Shown: positions 12,835 to 26,177, numbered from the stretch's first letter. The stretch is DNA of 64,000 nucleotides from Trichoplax adhaerens (GCF_000150275.1 NW_002060947.1:976695-1040694), one strand, 5' to 3'. Made by a program: numbers and translations. Notes: a model not told the origin generated them from the sequence alone.

Positions 12835-14310
12835 ATGAACTGGATTCCATCGGCTTCGCAGATAGTACAGCTTATTATAGTTGGTCTAGTTTGGTATTTG
12901 TACAAATCATGGATTAGACCTTATCGTCTGTTGAAGAAGTTAGGCCTGAAAGTTCCATTTCCTAAACCTATTTTTGGTAACTTGTTGGATTGTCATCCTT
13001 CTATACAACATCTTGGTCAGTTAAAAAATCAAGAAAAATACGGTCGTGTTTATGGTAGTCTCTTTTTCTCTATACCTACTATATTGATTGGCGAACCGGA
13101 TCTTTTAAAATCGGTTTGTGTTAAGGATTTTTCCAATTTTTCCGATCGCTATCCTTTAGTCGACGGTATAGAGCCATTTGATAAAACATTACTAGAACTT
13201 AAAGGTACCGATTGGAAACGTGTCAGGAATATCTTATTGCCTACGTTTAGTGCTTCAAAATTAAAGGCGATTATGCCCTTTATTGATAGAGCTGGAGATC
13301 GTCTAGTTGCAACGATACTTAAAGCAGACGAAGAAGGTCAATCTATCGATTTATGGAGAACTTGTGGTAAATTTACTATGGAAGTGATTCTAGCAACTGC
13401 ATTCGGTATAGAATTCGAATCTAAAGAGCAAGAAAAAAAGTTAACTAATGCTGCCAGAGCCCTATTTGATACTTCACCTGGCCCCTTACAATTCTTACTG
13501 ATATTTGCACCGCCCTTATTTCGTGTATTAGAACCGAAATTAGGAGGTCAATTTATGAATTCCACACATTATTTAATGAAAACTTGTAAACAAGTAATCA
13601 AAGAAAGAAGAAGAAACATGGCCGAAGGTATAGCCTGTCGTAGAGATATTTTACAACAGATGTTGGAAGCTGGCGATAGCGACAAGTTAAACGATCAGGA
13701 GGTTGTTTCCCAAGCATTAATATTTCTTGCAGCAGGTTACGAAACTACAGCAAATACACTAGCATTCGCAACCCACTCGTTAGCAACAAATCCTGAGATA
13801 CAACAACGAGTCTTTGACGAAATAAGTGACAAATTGAGCGAGAATGATTCGCTGGATTACGATAGTGTAGGCGATTTACCGTATTTAGAAATGGTAATCG
13901 CTGAAACATTAAGAATGTATCCACCTATTTTTTTAGCCAATCGTTCTATAAAAGAAGATATGGAAATTGATGGTCTTCAAGTCTCAAAAGAGGCTATGAT
14001 TGGCATCCCTGTTTACGCAATTCATCATAATCCTAAAATTTGGCCTGAACCAGAACAATTTAGACCGGAGCGATTTACATCCGAAGAGAAATCGAAACGT
14101 GATCCATGTACCTATCTTCCATTTGGTAATGGGCCACGCAATTGCATCGGAATGAGATTAGCCATGTTAGAAGTTAAATTAGCTATAGTTAAAATTTTAC
14201 AAAAGGTAGAATTAATTGTAACTAAAGAGACAGATGTACCGTTACAATTAAAATGCGGTTCTACCTTGTCTCCAGCTAATGGTGTATACGTAGGCTTTAG
14301 GAAGAGATAG
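12835..14310 (+). CDS. Cytochrome P450, CYP3 clan (copy B)
   Basis: Single-exon gene, 491 aa, starting MNWIPSASQ. This start matches copy C; the frame stays open upstream to about 12733 but that segment is not P450-like. It has an N-terminal membrane anchor (about residues 9-22), hinge KVPFPKPIFGN, I-helix AAGYETT (about 299-305), K-helix ETLR (about 357), PERF, and heme loop FGNGPRNCIG with Cys about 437. It is an ER-bound heme monooxygenase. It is nearly colinear with copy C on the opposite strand 21 kb away: same length, few indels, a shared 5' flank and mostly conservative substitutions. This indicates a fairly recent inverted or segmental duplication. Substrate cannot be inferred. Confidence 0.95.
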   Translation: MNWIPSASQIVQLIIVGLVWYLYKSWIRPYRLLKKLGLKVPFPKPIFGNLLDCHPSIQHLGQLKNQEKYGRVYGSLFFSIPTILIGEPDLLKSVCVKDFSNFSDRYPLVDGIEPFDKTLLELKGTDWKRVRNILLPTFSASKLKAIMPFIDRAGDRLVATILKADEEGQSIDLWRTCGKFTMEVILATAFGIEFESKEQEKKLTNAARALFDTSPGPLQFLLIFAPPLFRVLEPKLGGQFMNSTHYLMKTCKQVIKERRRNMAEGIACRRDILQQMLEAGDSDKLNDQEVVSQALIFLAAGYETTANTLAFATHSLATNPEIQQRVFDEISDKLSENDSLDYDSVGDLPYLEMVIAETLRMYPPIFLANRSIKEDMEIDGLQVSKEAMIGIPVYAIHHNPKIWPEPEQFRPERFTSEEKSKRDPCTYLPFGNGPRNCIGMRLAMLEVKLAIVKILQKVELIVTKETDVPLQLKCGSTLSPANGVYVGFRKR

Positions 14311-16072
14311 ACGATTAGCATGTTACTAGCTATGAGTCTATACTAGCTACGTATTTCGTCTAAAAAAATTATTACGATCCTACATGTCTTTAGTGATACA
14401 TATCGTTTACGTTAACTTTATCATTCCATCGTTGTCTAATTGAAAGATGTTGTAGCACCTTGAATCAATTAGACATGTAATATCTTGGAGGCTAATTTAT
14501 AAATGGCGTTTAGATTGATTAACCTGTGTTATAACAGTTATCGTATATACCTATTATTATAATTGTGCTCCCTTTTTCATATTTTTAACGTCGTATTTAT
14601 TTACTTAATTACGACGCATGGACTGATATCTATGAATGATAGGCGGATCGAAGGTAGAGTTTATCTCTAAATTAATGCTGAATTGAGTTTCTAAATTATC
14701 AAGTTACGATGACATTGATAATTTATTAATTAATTTACTTCCCTACAAAATAAGCATTTTTCTGAGTAATAATAAGTACATTAAAGAATTACTACAGCTT
14801 GTTCTTGTTACTTATTATTTGTTCTATCATGATATACATCATGGAATAATTTCTACACGAAGCCAATGTCGACTTCTAGTTCTATAAGAAATGATAATGA
14901 TCAAGAATAAATCAAGCTACAGTATTACACTCTGATTTTTTCCTTCGGCTACAGGATTGTTAGACTATTTGAATTTTTCGAATGGGCGGATATGGATGCC
15001 ATTTTCCAGAAGAAAATACAACATAGCCAGCTAGATTTAGCATAGTCAGCGATTATTTACGGCTTGCAAATAAATGCTTACAAGCTTTTTTTTTAATCCT
15101 ATTGCTGCTCACTGTAGAGATTAGTAATAATTGATGCTTGAAAAAATATATAAAGTCACTCAGCGTATGGTCATTTATTTTTATATTTACTGATTCATCA
15201 GTCTCAATCTCTACTTTTAAGGTTGTCGCAATATGATTCTGTAAAGCCGTAACTTATCATTCAGTATTGCATACCTTGTACTCTATGTGGATCAATAATA
15301 ATCAATTTATCAGTCAGAATGAAATATACTAATCAGAGTGAATCGATGATAGGCCAATTATTGTTCAGTTGCGTTATGTCTCTAAATTAGATTTTAGTAA
15401 CTTTAGTGGGATTGCTGTCTAGCTGTTGATGCTGGTCGTTATTAAAATATTGAACTATTGCATGCAGCCTTAATATCTTCGTATTCTATACCAACTTGCT
15501 CAATGAATGCTTACCTTCTCATTGCATCGCGGTAATTATTTTTTTGCTGGCTAGAAAGTAATGAAATGATGCATGCCACTCCATGCAATACTACTTCTGT
15601 TCACCGATAATGTTCATGATGTTATGCGCTACGCCATCGTCGAATTTTACACGGTTTAGCAGCACCGTATAATGTTGCTGTACACGGCCTTAAGCGAAAT
15701 TATCGACGTGGCAGATTGGATCATGAATTGAATTTAGGATTGTTGATATTGGTATCCATTCTTTGCTTATTTTTCCCTACCAACGGACTGTAATTAGCCA
15801 TTGCTCATACTTTATATATTATCATCGAAGCGATCAATTTGTTGGCCAATGTATTATTTTGTTAATTTATCTACATATATTTACATGTCGATGTTTTAGA
15901 ATCACTTTAGACGGTAAGCATTGCGGGCTCTTCAATGGCAAGCTAATCATTGCTTTAATAGCAAGCAAATAGAAAGTCATTGAATAATATTCTCTACGAC
16001 TATCATAAATGGGCAACGTATACTACAGGGTCTACTTAGCCATCATTCGGACTAATCAATATATTCATTATA
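14311..16072. other. Gene-free region 14.3-16.1 kb
   Basis: No coding or RNA gene supported. A 69-codon frame at 15763-15972 has no recognisable domain and no splice context. Confidence 0.5.
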
Positions 16073-16990
16073 AGAATTAATTAATCAATACAGTACTGTG
16101 TATTGTATCGTAGGATAAAGCGATGGTATCGCCTAGCGAAGCTTTTGCAGTGGATTGTGCAGTATTTCACGATATAAGGAGTGTTCCTAAGTGATGTCAT
16201 GGTTTGATAGCGCATACCAATTTATACTTCATGGTTAATGCTATTCTACTATCATCACTACTCAAATGAGAAGGAATGACAACATTTTAGAATTAACACA
16301 CTGCATCGTAGGATCGACCGATCGTATCGACTCGTAATGCTTTTGCAGTTGATCGTTGATAATTTGATACTACACACTGTTTTGTTTTAGTGAGTGTTCC
16401 TAAGTAAAGTCATAGCATCGTAGCGCATACAAATGTAGAGGACTATTATAATTATTATCACCGTCATAGTCGATATTACTCTACTATCATCGCCGTTCCA
16501 ATGAGGAATGAGAACATTTTAGAATTAATTAATCAATACAGTACTGTGTATTGCATCGTAGGATAAACCGATGGCATCGCTTGGCGAAGCTTTTTGCAGT
16601 GGATTGTGCTGTGTGTTTCATGATATAGGAGTGTTCCTAAGTGATGTCATGTGTTCCTAAGTAATGTCATAGCATCATAGCGCATACAAATGTAGAGGAC
16701 TATTCTAATTATTATTATCGCCGTCGTAGTCGATATTACTCTACTATCATCGCCGTTCCAATGAGGAATGAGAACATTTTAGAAATTAATTAATCAATAC
16801 AGTACTGTGTATTGCATCGTAGGATAAACCGATGGCATCGCCTGGCGAAGCTTTTTGCAGTGGATTGTGCGGTGTGTTTTATGATATAAGGAGTGTTCGT
16901 AAGTGATGTCATGGCTTAATAGCACACACCAATTTATACGTCATAGTCGATACTATTCTACTATCATCACTGCTCCAAATGAGGGATGAC
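16073..16990. repeat. Degenerate tandem repeats, about 225-265 bp units
   Basis: About four imperfect copies. Each opens with TTAATTAATCAATACAGTAC or a diverged version, then TGCATCGTAGGATAAACCGA and a GAAGCTTTT-GCAGT segment. A GGAGTGTTCCTAAGTGATGTCAT block follows, then a TACTCTACTATCATCGCCGTTC-like block. Copies begin near 16075, 16300, 16523 and 16787. The array ends about 330 bp upstream of the amino acid transporter start codon. There is no transposase and no terminal inverted repeat. Confidence 0.75.
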
Positions 16991-17318
16991 ATCATTTTGC
17001 AATCGATACTGGTTATGCTTTTATAGTTTGTTACGTTGCAGTCTTTTATCTACAAGTGATGTCATGCCTTCACAGGTCATACCACTAGGGTGGACGTGTG
17101 GACGTCCACGTCAACATTCTCTTTGTTGGCTGGTGTCCATACGATACACGGATGTGAAGACGGCTTTGTATTGGTTTTACTGCCCCCCCTCGCCCTGATC
17201 GAGACACTAATGTAACGATTGCTTTGTATGGGTTGTAGTGCCACACCCTGATCGATACCAGCGACATCGTTGACGTTGGCCGACGGTTGACGCCGACGCA
17301 TAGAAGACTATTTGCAGA

Positions 17319-20300
17319 ATGGCGCACATCGACGATGGAGCCCGAAGCTCTTTCAAAATATTTGCTAACATTTTCATCTCATTCATTGGTTCTGGAATCC
17401 TTGCCTTGCCATATGCTTTTAAAGAAGTCAGTTTACTGATAAACTAGGATAAAATTGGGTTCAAGTGAAATAAACAGTAGAATATACAATCAACTCCACT
17501 CGGGGTTGCTAAACGAGCAGTCATCGATTGCCACTATCTGGCTGGTCGTTGTTGCAGATTATGGACGACTTTAGACGATCATCATCATCGTTCAAGGCTA
17601 ACTTTACCTATTCCAAGCTTACTCTTTGTATCAATCGATTCATCACTATCATGACGATGTAGGTCTACAATCGATTTTCATGCAATGCAATCCGGCATCA
17701 ATGTTGATACCACCATGGCCAGCAATGGACATCATCTTCACTCTCGACGTGCAGCCCATATAATCACACTATAAATCATTTTGTCATGGCGACGCAATCC
17801 ATAAATTGACAGTTGCATCACAACCACCAAATCTTTGCTCGATGATAGCAATATCGCACTGTACTGTAGTATTCCACATGGTATGGCAGGTTTCTTTGCT
17901 TGCACACGGTAGCTTACAGCACTCAAGCGTTGAATGGTAATCTTAGCAGGCTATCAGGCGATGAAGAACTTGGATGATGATGATGATAATGTTGTACTGT
18001 ACTCTAAACTACCCCTAAACTCTCCAGTCCATGCGAATATATCGACAGTAGAGACAAGTCTGCAGTAGATGAAGAATTCTATTTGATCTGTTGTTTCCAC
18101 TTACACTGGAGTTCTATCGTCAAACCTGTTTGACTCTAAAACTAAGCTGCTATGAATTCAGTCGTCCAGATTATTCAATTAATTATTTTTCATTTACTTT
18201 TAATCTAATCAACAAATTTATACATTAGTAATTACATAATACAAACAGGGATATTATTCATTTCCGCCTTTCCCAAGTAACCATCGATCATTAACTTGAC
18301 TAGAATAGTATATTCATGGAGAAGAGATTTTTTAATTGCAATTTTACCATTCAACATCAATCATTGTTTTGTTCATTCTAGGCTGGTGTCATCGAAGGCA
18401 GTTTAATTCTATGTATTGTTGGTTTATTAAGGTAAGATCGCATTTTTCCTTTCTAAAGTAGACCAATTTTGCAGCCTGGTTTGGGCTACAACCCAATACC
18501 AGTATATGCAAGAAACGAATTGACTATGCTGACTCATTAAGAAATTATCTTGTCCATTGGATCTCACAGTATCAAGGCGATGCTTTTGCTAATCGATTGT
18601 AAAGATGAAATTAGTACTTCCAGAAGATGGACACGAACCGTTAATAATAATAATCTTAATGAAGAAGACTCTGCATTTAAAGCCAAACCAGTAGAAGTTA
18701 GCTATGGCGATTTAGGTTAATGCAAGATAAAATGTCACATTAAAAATAAATGCTGGGATACATTTCTTCTATTTGTATGCTTTACTAATGAGTTTACAGT
18801 ACGTTGGACCAAGTAGAATTCTATTCTTTGCTAGTCTCTACCATTCGAGTACATATCCAAACTTTCTATCGCTAAGACGTCATTATCTTCAATGGTTGTT
18901 TTCCTTTAAAAAAATTTTCTAGGATTTTATGCACTCGGCTATTCTGGACGGATATTAGTTGAAACTGCGATAATCATTTCACAAACTGGTAAAGGAATAT
19001 TAATTTTTAATAACAAAGCAGTACTGTCTCATGATTGCAAAACATAGAGTTAAAGAAAGCATTTCTTTCCATTTTGTACTAATTGTATTATAATTACGTA
19101 TAAATGATTCTCCCGGTATATTACCTAATGCCGCAAAATCATAAATTGTTGAATAATTATAGACAATTCATTTCGTTCTATTTTGTAACAATAAATGGCT
19201 CTCCTGGTGATAATTTACACCACATGCAGCAAAATCATAAATCGGTCTACCATAGAATGAAAGTTATAATCGATATTCGTGAACCCTGACATGTTTTCCA
19301 ACAATTTTAAATCATTTGATATGATTCTTGTTGTGGATAGGATTTGGATGTGCGTATTTAATTTTTATCACCGAGAATTTAAAAACCATGGTGGCCGATT
19401 ATCGAATGTAAGTTGGCTACCTTTTACAATCTTACATTGCATAATGTATTGTAGTCTTTGACTTGCTATCATACTGGTGTAACTTTGCCAACTTGTTTAA
19501 ATTTAATTCAACTTCATTGTAGTTGGCATGTCATAATTTTATATTTACACAGTATTTCGCGCACACGACCGTAGTTGAGAAGCTATAACCACATCTTGCT
19601 CTATTACTTGACAATGTAACATCTGTTGACATTTTATTCAATATTGGCAGGTTATATTATTTAATCATTCTACTACCTCCATTATTTCTGTTGGTTTGTT
19701 TGAAAAGTTTAAAAAGCCTTGCTGTATTCAGGTTGGTTAGCGCAAAGTAGTCAATTGTAATAGATGACTAGAATGCAAAGACATTGAACTTATAATGAAT
19801 AATTCTGTCTATTCTGTCTACTTTGATAGCCTCTTTGCTGATTTTGCCAATGTTTTAGCCTACGGAGTAGTATTTTGGTTCGACTTTGCTCATTTTGGCT
19901 CCATTGAGTATGATTTTTACCAGTCATTTTTATGCCATAAACGAAATGGAAGCTAATATGTTTTACTTCTTTAATTCTATTCCATCTTGGCACAGAATTC
20001 ATCCCAGGGTTATGTCTCTTGATGGATTAGCTTTCTTTCTTGGAATTTCAATATACTGTTATGAGGTTGATATGTCAGCTTTTATTTTTACCTACTTAGA
20101 CTGAATCGTAATAGATATCGTATGCAGTATTATGATATAAGCAATTTTTCAACTGCAAATAGGGTGCCGGGATGATTTTAGAGCTGCATGCCTCTGTTGC
20201 GGCCGATAGCAAAGATAAATTTAAAAAGTAATTATATTTGCCTTATATGTAAACATGCGCTTGTATTTGCTCGACTTTAAAAGCTGCGCCTATAATTAAG

Positions 20301-21402
20301 TGATTTGTCATCCGGTTTCTATTTCTGTAGTCTATTCAAGATTTCATTAGTTCTAATTACGGTGTTATATATCGCCTTTGGAATGTGTGGCTACTTGGTG
20401 AGTTTTGTCAATTTTTCATTCACAATATTTTTCGCTCTGAGTAAATATAAGAGCATGTATTATTAAGCAATTTTCGCTAGTCTAATAACTCGTTTGTTTT
20501 ATATTTCAGTCCTTTGGACCTGCTACAAACAATATTATAACGTTAAATCTACCACCTGGTATATTTTCTATACAAAAATGCTTATCTTATTTTATGTCCA
20601 ATTACTCTTAATGTTCTAATTACTATAGGTGTGATGCCCTTAACCGTCAAAATATGCCTGTGCTTCGCTCTATTTTTCACTTACCCAAGTAAGAAGTGTA
20701 ATATTTGCCAATGGCGTAGTTACTTTGTACTAACGGTCCAAATTTAAATATTTTCCTTAGTGATGATGTTTCCTGTTATCCACATCTTGGAAGAAAAATT
20801 CCTAATCCGTAATAATTCTACTAGCGCTGGGGTAATGAAAGCGTGCAGTGATAATATAAATTATCAGTAATATCTACATTTGAAAGTATAAAGGAAAATT
20901 AGTGCTAACATTTTTTTTTGCGTGGATGTCAATTTCCCTACGTGCAGCTTCTACTTCGCGCCGGAACGGTATTGCTGACTGGAGTAATTGTCCTTGCTAT
21001 TCCAAATTTTTCCACGTTGATGGCACTAGTTGGGTCATGCTGTTGTACATTGCTAGCATTTATTTTGCCTGGATGGTTTCACCTTTGTATATTTCGTGGG
21101 TAAGGAGTACTATATTACTGCAAGGTTGTCCTAATTCTGAGATTATTACTCTTTAAATCCGATTTACAAAACAATAACTTGTTTCATTAGTGAATTGACT
21201 AAAACTCAGGAGGTATTAGACTATGGGCTAATCGTGATTGGATTCATTGGGTAAGTTTAGATTCATTTGAGATGATGCATATAAATGCCACTTATCCTAT
21301 TTGTCAAGCTAATAAGTTATGGAAATACTTTTATACTTATTTCACAGAACGATTATAGGTACGAAGGACGCTTTGGGAAGACTGATGACGTCGGCACACT
21401 AG
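17319..21402 (+). CDS. AAAP-family amino acid transporter (SLC36/AVT3-like)
   Basis: Fifteen exons, assigned from phase-consistent GT-AG junctions: 17319-17426, 18382-18431, 18570-18715, 18923-18988, 19341-19407, 19651-19731, 19830-20065, 20163-20227, 20331-20397, 20510-20558, 20629-20688, 20761-20831, 20948-21099, 21191-21250, 21348-21402. The protein is about 440 aa with some 10-11 hydrophobic helices. It opens with the family signature IFANIFISFIGSGILALPYAF. Other typical segments are EGAGM in the middle and GLIVIGFIGTIIGT at the C-terminus. Members of this family (Pfam Aa_trans) move amino acids, often with protons, across plasma or lysosomal membranes. Oddity: exon 19830-20065 changes frame internally. 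A 16-nt GT..AG segment (19908-19923) or a 46-nt one (19878-19923) would restore it. Family certain; substrate not. Confidence 0.88.
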
Positions 21403-22178
21403 ACGTTGGAATCACTAAACATACCGCAATATTTATGATTCTCTTTCTCCGATTGCAAAGTTTTGCAATGTGAAGAATATTATCATTTTCAATCAAATTG
21501 CTACAGCAGTACTAATTTGTTGTATCTTTAACAATAGTGCATAAGAATTTCGAAAAATTTACGACACACAATTGTGTATATTCTCATTAGTCGGTAAGGT
21601 GCTTAACGTTGTAGTTAGTTCATAACTATGTAAATGGTTATTGCTAACCCGTTATCCCTGCGTATTAAATTGCGTTAGTCTTTGTCATTCATAGCAATTG
21701 ACTACATGACAAAGTGTATAAAAAATTGTATAATATCTTTTCTAATTCGAAACTAAGCATAGTTTCTATGTACGTATTTACCCCGTACTAATACTAGACA
21801 AAAAGATTGCATTGTTAATAATGTATGATTCAGCCTGGCATAACTAGCAGTTAACTGCAATATGATATAATATAAGAGGTTGTCATATCCCTCAACATGT
21901 TTAATAATTTGTCATTTCTTAAAATATCATTAATTTTAATGAACCATTAACTTACTTTATATGTAATGTATTATATTGGATGATCAGATGTTATTAGTTT
22001 GCGAAATTTAAACTAGTAAAATTCGAATAAGAAATGGACAAAAATTGGGAATTTTTTATTTTCCTTCTCTATTTACAAGATTTGTGCTATATTGGTTTGC
22101 AGGCCTAATAACCGTTAAACTATCAGTGAATATTAAAATTACACGGAGATTCTTCATTTGCCGTACTACAAGGATTTT
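21403..22178. other. Spacer between convergent transporter and TRAPPC2 genes
   Basis: AT-rich sequence between two convergent stop codons. It presumably holds both 3' UTRs. No gene seen. Confidence 0.5.
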
Positions 22179-24755
22179 TTAGTTAAATAAATGCTTTCTC
22201 GCTGCATTCAGGACTTTCTTTTCAAATGCTGGCATTTCAATTGGTGTTCCAATGTCATAGAAAGGATTCATTAGGACCTTCAATAAAAATGAGAGTAGTG
22301 CAATGGATTCATTCTTAATGACAGGTCTACGACAAATGGTAATACTATCTGTTAAATGAGCACATTATCGTAAACCGTCAGCAAAGCGACGGGAGTTTGC
22401 ACTAGTAATTATAATATTTATCTACATGCAAAACTGCGATCTGAGTACTACTGTCCATCAGTAGCAGTAAACTAATGCAGCTAATGAATGTAGTACCAAG
22501 TATACGCATATAGCTAATATCAACTTGGTGTAACAACTCAACTAAACGGATACTTTCATACCTTTACAAAGAGTTCGTAAACTTCACCAAAAAAATTCTT
22601 GATGCCATCCTCGTTTTTAGCGTCATGTAAAACAATAAATCTAGCACCTAAAAATGTGTTAAGGTAATTGCTCAAACCAGACAATCATTCCATTTACGGT
22701 CCAAAAAAACTGTTCTTAAAACTTTATGCTACAATACTGTATGTTCTAAAATGCTCTAAAGCTATTTCCTTCTTTGGCATTTATGAATACAAAATCTTTT
22801 AACAAGTATGAAACAGGCCAAGTGCTTGCAAATTGAACCACTATGATAGCAATATCTTGGCATGATACTCAAAATTGGCCTACAGCAGTATAAGCATGAG
22901 ATTAGAGTTCTTCTAAGAATGTCATGAAATTATCCATTTCTTATTAGATTAACAGTAGGTCGTCAAAGCAAGGTTACATAAGTACGGCAATTATATGCTT
23001 AGCTATAACTGAAATGACTTCGCCAGTTGACTAAGACGCGGTAAAGAGATAGTATTAAAGCCGTTATCCGAGACTATCGTAATGCTAGTTTATAAAATCA
23101 AACAATTTCTATGCTTAGTTTAAAAGGATATCACCAGCGGTAACCAAGGCAGAAACTAGCCATTCATTGAACTTATCTATAACCTTTAAATACCTAAATG
23201 GATAGATGCAATTACATTACTTCAATTTCATTCTCCATAGGAGGAATTTATACCTCCGTTAATAATATTATAATCAATTTATGTGATAATATGTGTGTTA
23301 TCGATAGATACTGTAGAGATGATTGTCAGCAAAATGATCAATATTATCAATCCAGGAAAAAGTATCAAGTGTCTTAACTCTACAGCATTATTTAAGGTGA
23401 ATGCCGTCATCTGTTAGATGCAACATCAGCAACTATCGAATTTATAACATAATCTAAGTAGACTGATATGGCATTATTGAATTACTAGAGGCTATACAGT
23501 ATCATCATCTATTGATGCATTTGAAGAGCTTGTAACCAAATTAATGCGAGTACAACATTAATTAATTATCGAATAGTGGAAGGCCATCATTTAATAGTAG
23601 AAAAGTAACTGGAGAACTGGTAGCGCAATTAATATATAACAATATTGAATGGAGATTACATCGTCATGTACTAGTAGATACGTAACTGTATACGGGTAGC
23701 TTATCATCTTAACGACCCTTGATTAGAAGAATCAATTAAAACTCTGTTACAGGTTAATCGATTCATCATATGACTGTAGCAGACTATTAAGACAATCTAG
23801 GATGGATATTAATTTCCTATGCCTACTCAAATAGCAATAACTTTTACTTACATGGAATTAGTATTCCACATCACCTCATCGACGATATCCAGTGACGAAT
23901 GGACTATAAACTGATTTAAATGCTTATGATCTTCTCTCTTTTAGCCGTGATGAAAAAAGGACAAAGTTTCATCATAAGATACATTGCTAAAATTGTTTAT
24001 AGGTGCATTATGAAAAGAAAAATAAAATGGTTGTGCACTTAATAAGAACAAAGTACTAATAATAGCTCTATGCACTGATCCTATTTTCGGTTTACAAACT
24101 GACTCTACGTATACAAGTAGACGATAGATCCAATCAATGTTGATTATAAAACTTGCATCTAAAAAATGAATGCTTTCACGATACCACTTGTGATCACGTA
24201 GGAGACAGACTTGTCTTGCTTTCATGTAAAATTGTAGATTGCTACTACTGTTGTATCCATATACTACCAGAGGATGTAGTACTCTACTGTACATTAAAAC
24301 TAGTAGCTAGCAATATCCGTGCTATTGCTTTAAGATGGATATCGACTGAAAATAAAGTTTTTACAGACTCTCTATTCAATCCATCTACCATTTCAACTAG
24401 GGTTCATTTTAAAAATATCATTTCATGGTGTATATTGATTGACAGTATGGCTACTTTCGAAAATCTCTATCAAGAGAAGACACTTGTACAACGTTTAAAA
24501 AAGCCATTCTAAGCGTACGAATCGATTGAATCGTTGAAAAATAAATTTGGGGATAGGATTTGCTTCCATTTTATTAACCGAGGTCTAACGATAGACGATT
24601 GCCATCTCCTCTCTGCAAGGCTTGCAACTTACTTTATTAGCATTCTGCTCTCGTGATCCACCAATAACATCGCCACCTTTAGTAGCCGACAATTCAATCT
24701 CAAAGAGTGGATTGTCATGGCGTCCAACAATTGCCAAGTAATACTGATTGGTCAT
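22179..24755 (-). CDS. TRAPPC2: TRAPP complex subunit 2 (sedlin)
   Basis: Five exons on the minus strand: 24633-24755, 23852-23937, 23135-23193, 22562-22647 and 22179-22277. They sum to 453 nt (150 aa; human sedlin is 140 aa) and every junction is in phase. The N-terminus reads [18 protein letters not shown], like the human VGHHDNPVFEMEF segment. Next come [19 protein letters not shown], then [38 protein letters not shown] and the conserved MNPFYD near the end. TRAPPC2 has a longin-like alpha-beta fold and is a core subunit of the TRAPP Rab1-GEF complexes acting in ER-to-Golgi transport. The start ATG at 24755 gives the family N-terminus. Orthology is confident; UTRs and promoter are not defined. 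Confidence 0.93.
23938..24632. other. TRAPPC2 intron 1 with overlapping open frames
   Basis: This 695-nt intron has open frames of 119 codons on the plus strand (24153-24512) and 117 on the minus strand (23941-24294). They overlap each other, have no recognised domain and no splice context. A decayed insertion or chance is likelier than a nested gene. Confidence 0.35.
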
Positions 24756-25260
24756 AGTCTGCAAGATTTTCCTTAATGCTAAGCTGTCGAATGAAGGAAG
24801 GATGAAAGACTACAAGAAGCTCAAGAGCATCCAGTAAATGGATTAATTGCAATCGATGTCCAATTCTGCCTCTTCCAATATGCTCCTAGGTTGTCTTTTA
24901 ACTACGAGTCGATCGCATACGGATCGATTACATTTTAGGTCTGTCACGGGTAGTACACTAAGTCAAGCTATGGATAATCTTGCACCAACAACTTCCCCTA
25001 AAACGCTCTCTCCTCCTCTTATACTGTACGCTATATGGTGTTGTATTTAGGGACAAATCCCTATACAAAGACACTACAGTATTGGAAAGTCCGGCATACC
25101 AGTCGGAGGACTAGCAAGGATTTTTGAAATCTTGCATGCAGGTTTGACTTCTTCTCCATGCACATTAATGCTCCAATCTTGCAAAATGGGAAAGATTGTC
25201 ATGATAATACTCTAATTTAAGCGATATACAGTACAAGCAATGTGGAATAGCTTCAGATTT
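24756..25260. other. TRAPPC2 5' flank
   Basis: Upstream of the TRAPPC2 start on the minus strand. It should contain its promoter, but no motif could be singled out. A 67-codon plus-strand frame at 24847-25050 has no domain signal. Confidence 0.4.
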
Positions 25261-26177
25261 GAATGGATTTCCTTTATTCATGCTACTGGAATGCAATAGA
25301 CAAGTAAGCAATGTCTGATAGCTTCCCCTTCCAATAGGTTGATTCCCTTTGCTAACCATGATGGCAATCAAGCAGGCCTACAAGAAAGGCTTGATAGATT
25401 GGCTGCTTGAGATTGAAATAGATTGCCTCTTTTAACTTAGGATGATCTCATTGACACACAAGAAATGACTGATACTGTCGCTTTCAATGGATTCCCTTTA
25501 TTCATGATACTGGAATGCAATAGACAAGTAAGCAATGTCTGATAGCTTCCCCTTCCAATAGGTTGATTCCCTTTGCTAACCATGATGGCAATCAAGCAGG
25601 CCTACAAGAAAGGCTTGATAGATTGGCTGCTTGAGATTGAAATAGATTGCCTCTTTTAACTTAGGATGATCTCATTGACACACAAGAAATGACTGATACT
25701 GTCGCTTTCAATGGATTCCCTTTATTCATGATACTGGAATGCAATAGACAAGTAAGCAATGTCTGATAGCTTCCCGTTGCAATGGGTTGATTCCCTTTGC
25801 TAACCATGATGGCAATCAAGCAGGCCTACAAGAAAGGCTTGATAGATTGGCTGCTTGAGATTGAAATAGATTGCTTCTTTTAACTTAGGATGATCTAATT
25901 GACACACAAGAAATGACTAATGCTGTCGCTTTCAATGGATTCCCTTTATTCATGATACTGGAATGCAATAGACAAGTAAGCAATGTCTGATAGCTTCCCG
26001 TTGCAATGGGTTGATTCCCTTTGCTAACCATGATGGCAATCAAGCAGGCCTACAAGAAAGGCTTGATAGATTGACTGCTTGAGATTTAGATAGATTGCTT
26101 CTTTTAACTTAGGATGATCTCATTGGCACTCAAGAAATGACTAATGCTGTCGCTTTCAATGGATTCCCTTTATTCAA
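25261..26177. repeat. 224-bp tandem repeat, about four copies
   Basis: The block starting GGATTCCCTTTATTCATGA recurs at 25489, 25713, 25937 and 26161, with a variant at 25265. The spacing is an almost constant 224 bp. Each unit contains a TAGACAAGTAAGCAATGTCT block, an ATGGCAATCAAGCAGGCCTA block and an ACAAGAAATGACTGA/TAATG block. Copies are very similar, so expansion is recent. The last unit is cut off after about 17 bp and runs into unrelated sequence. Confidence 0.92.

Noticed and set aside
24153-24512. 119-codon plus-strand frame
   Set aside because: Lies in TRAPPC2 intron 1, overlaps an equally long minus-strand frame, and has no recognisable domain or splice partner.
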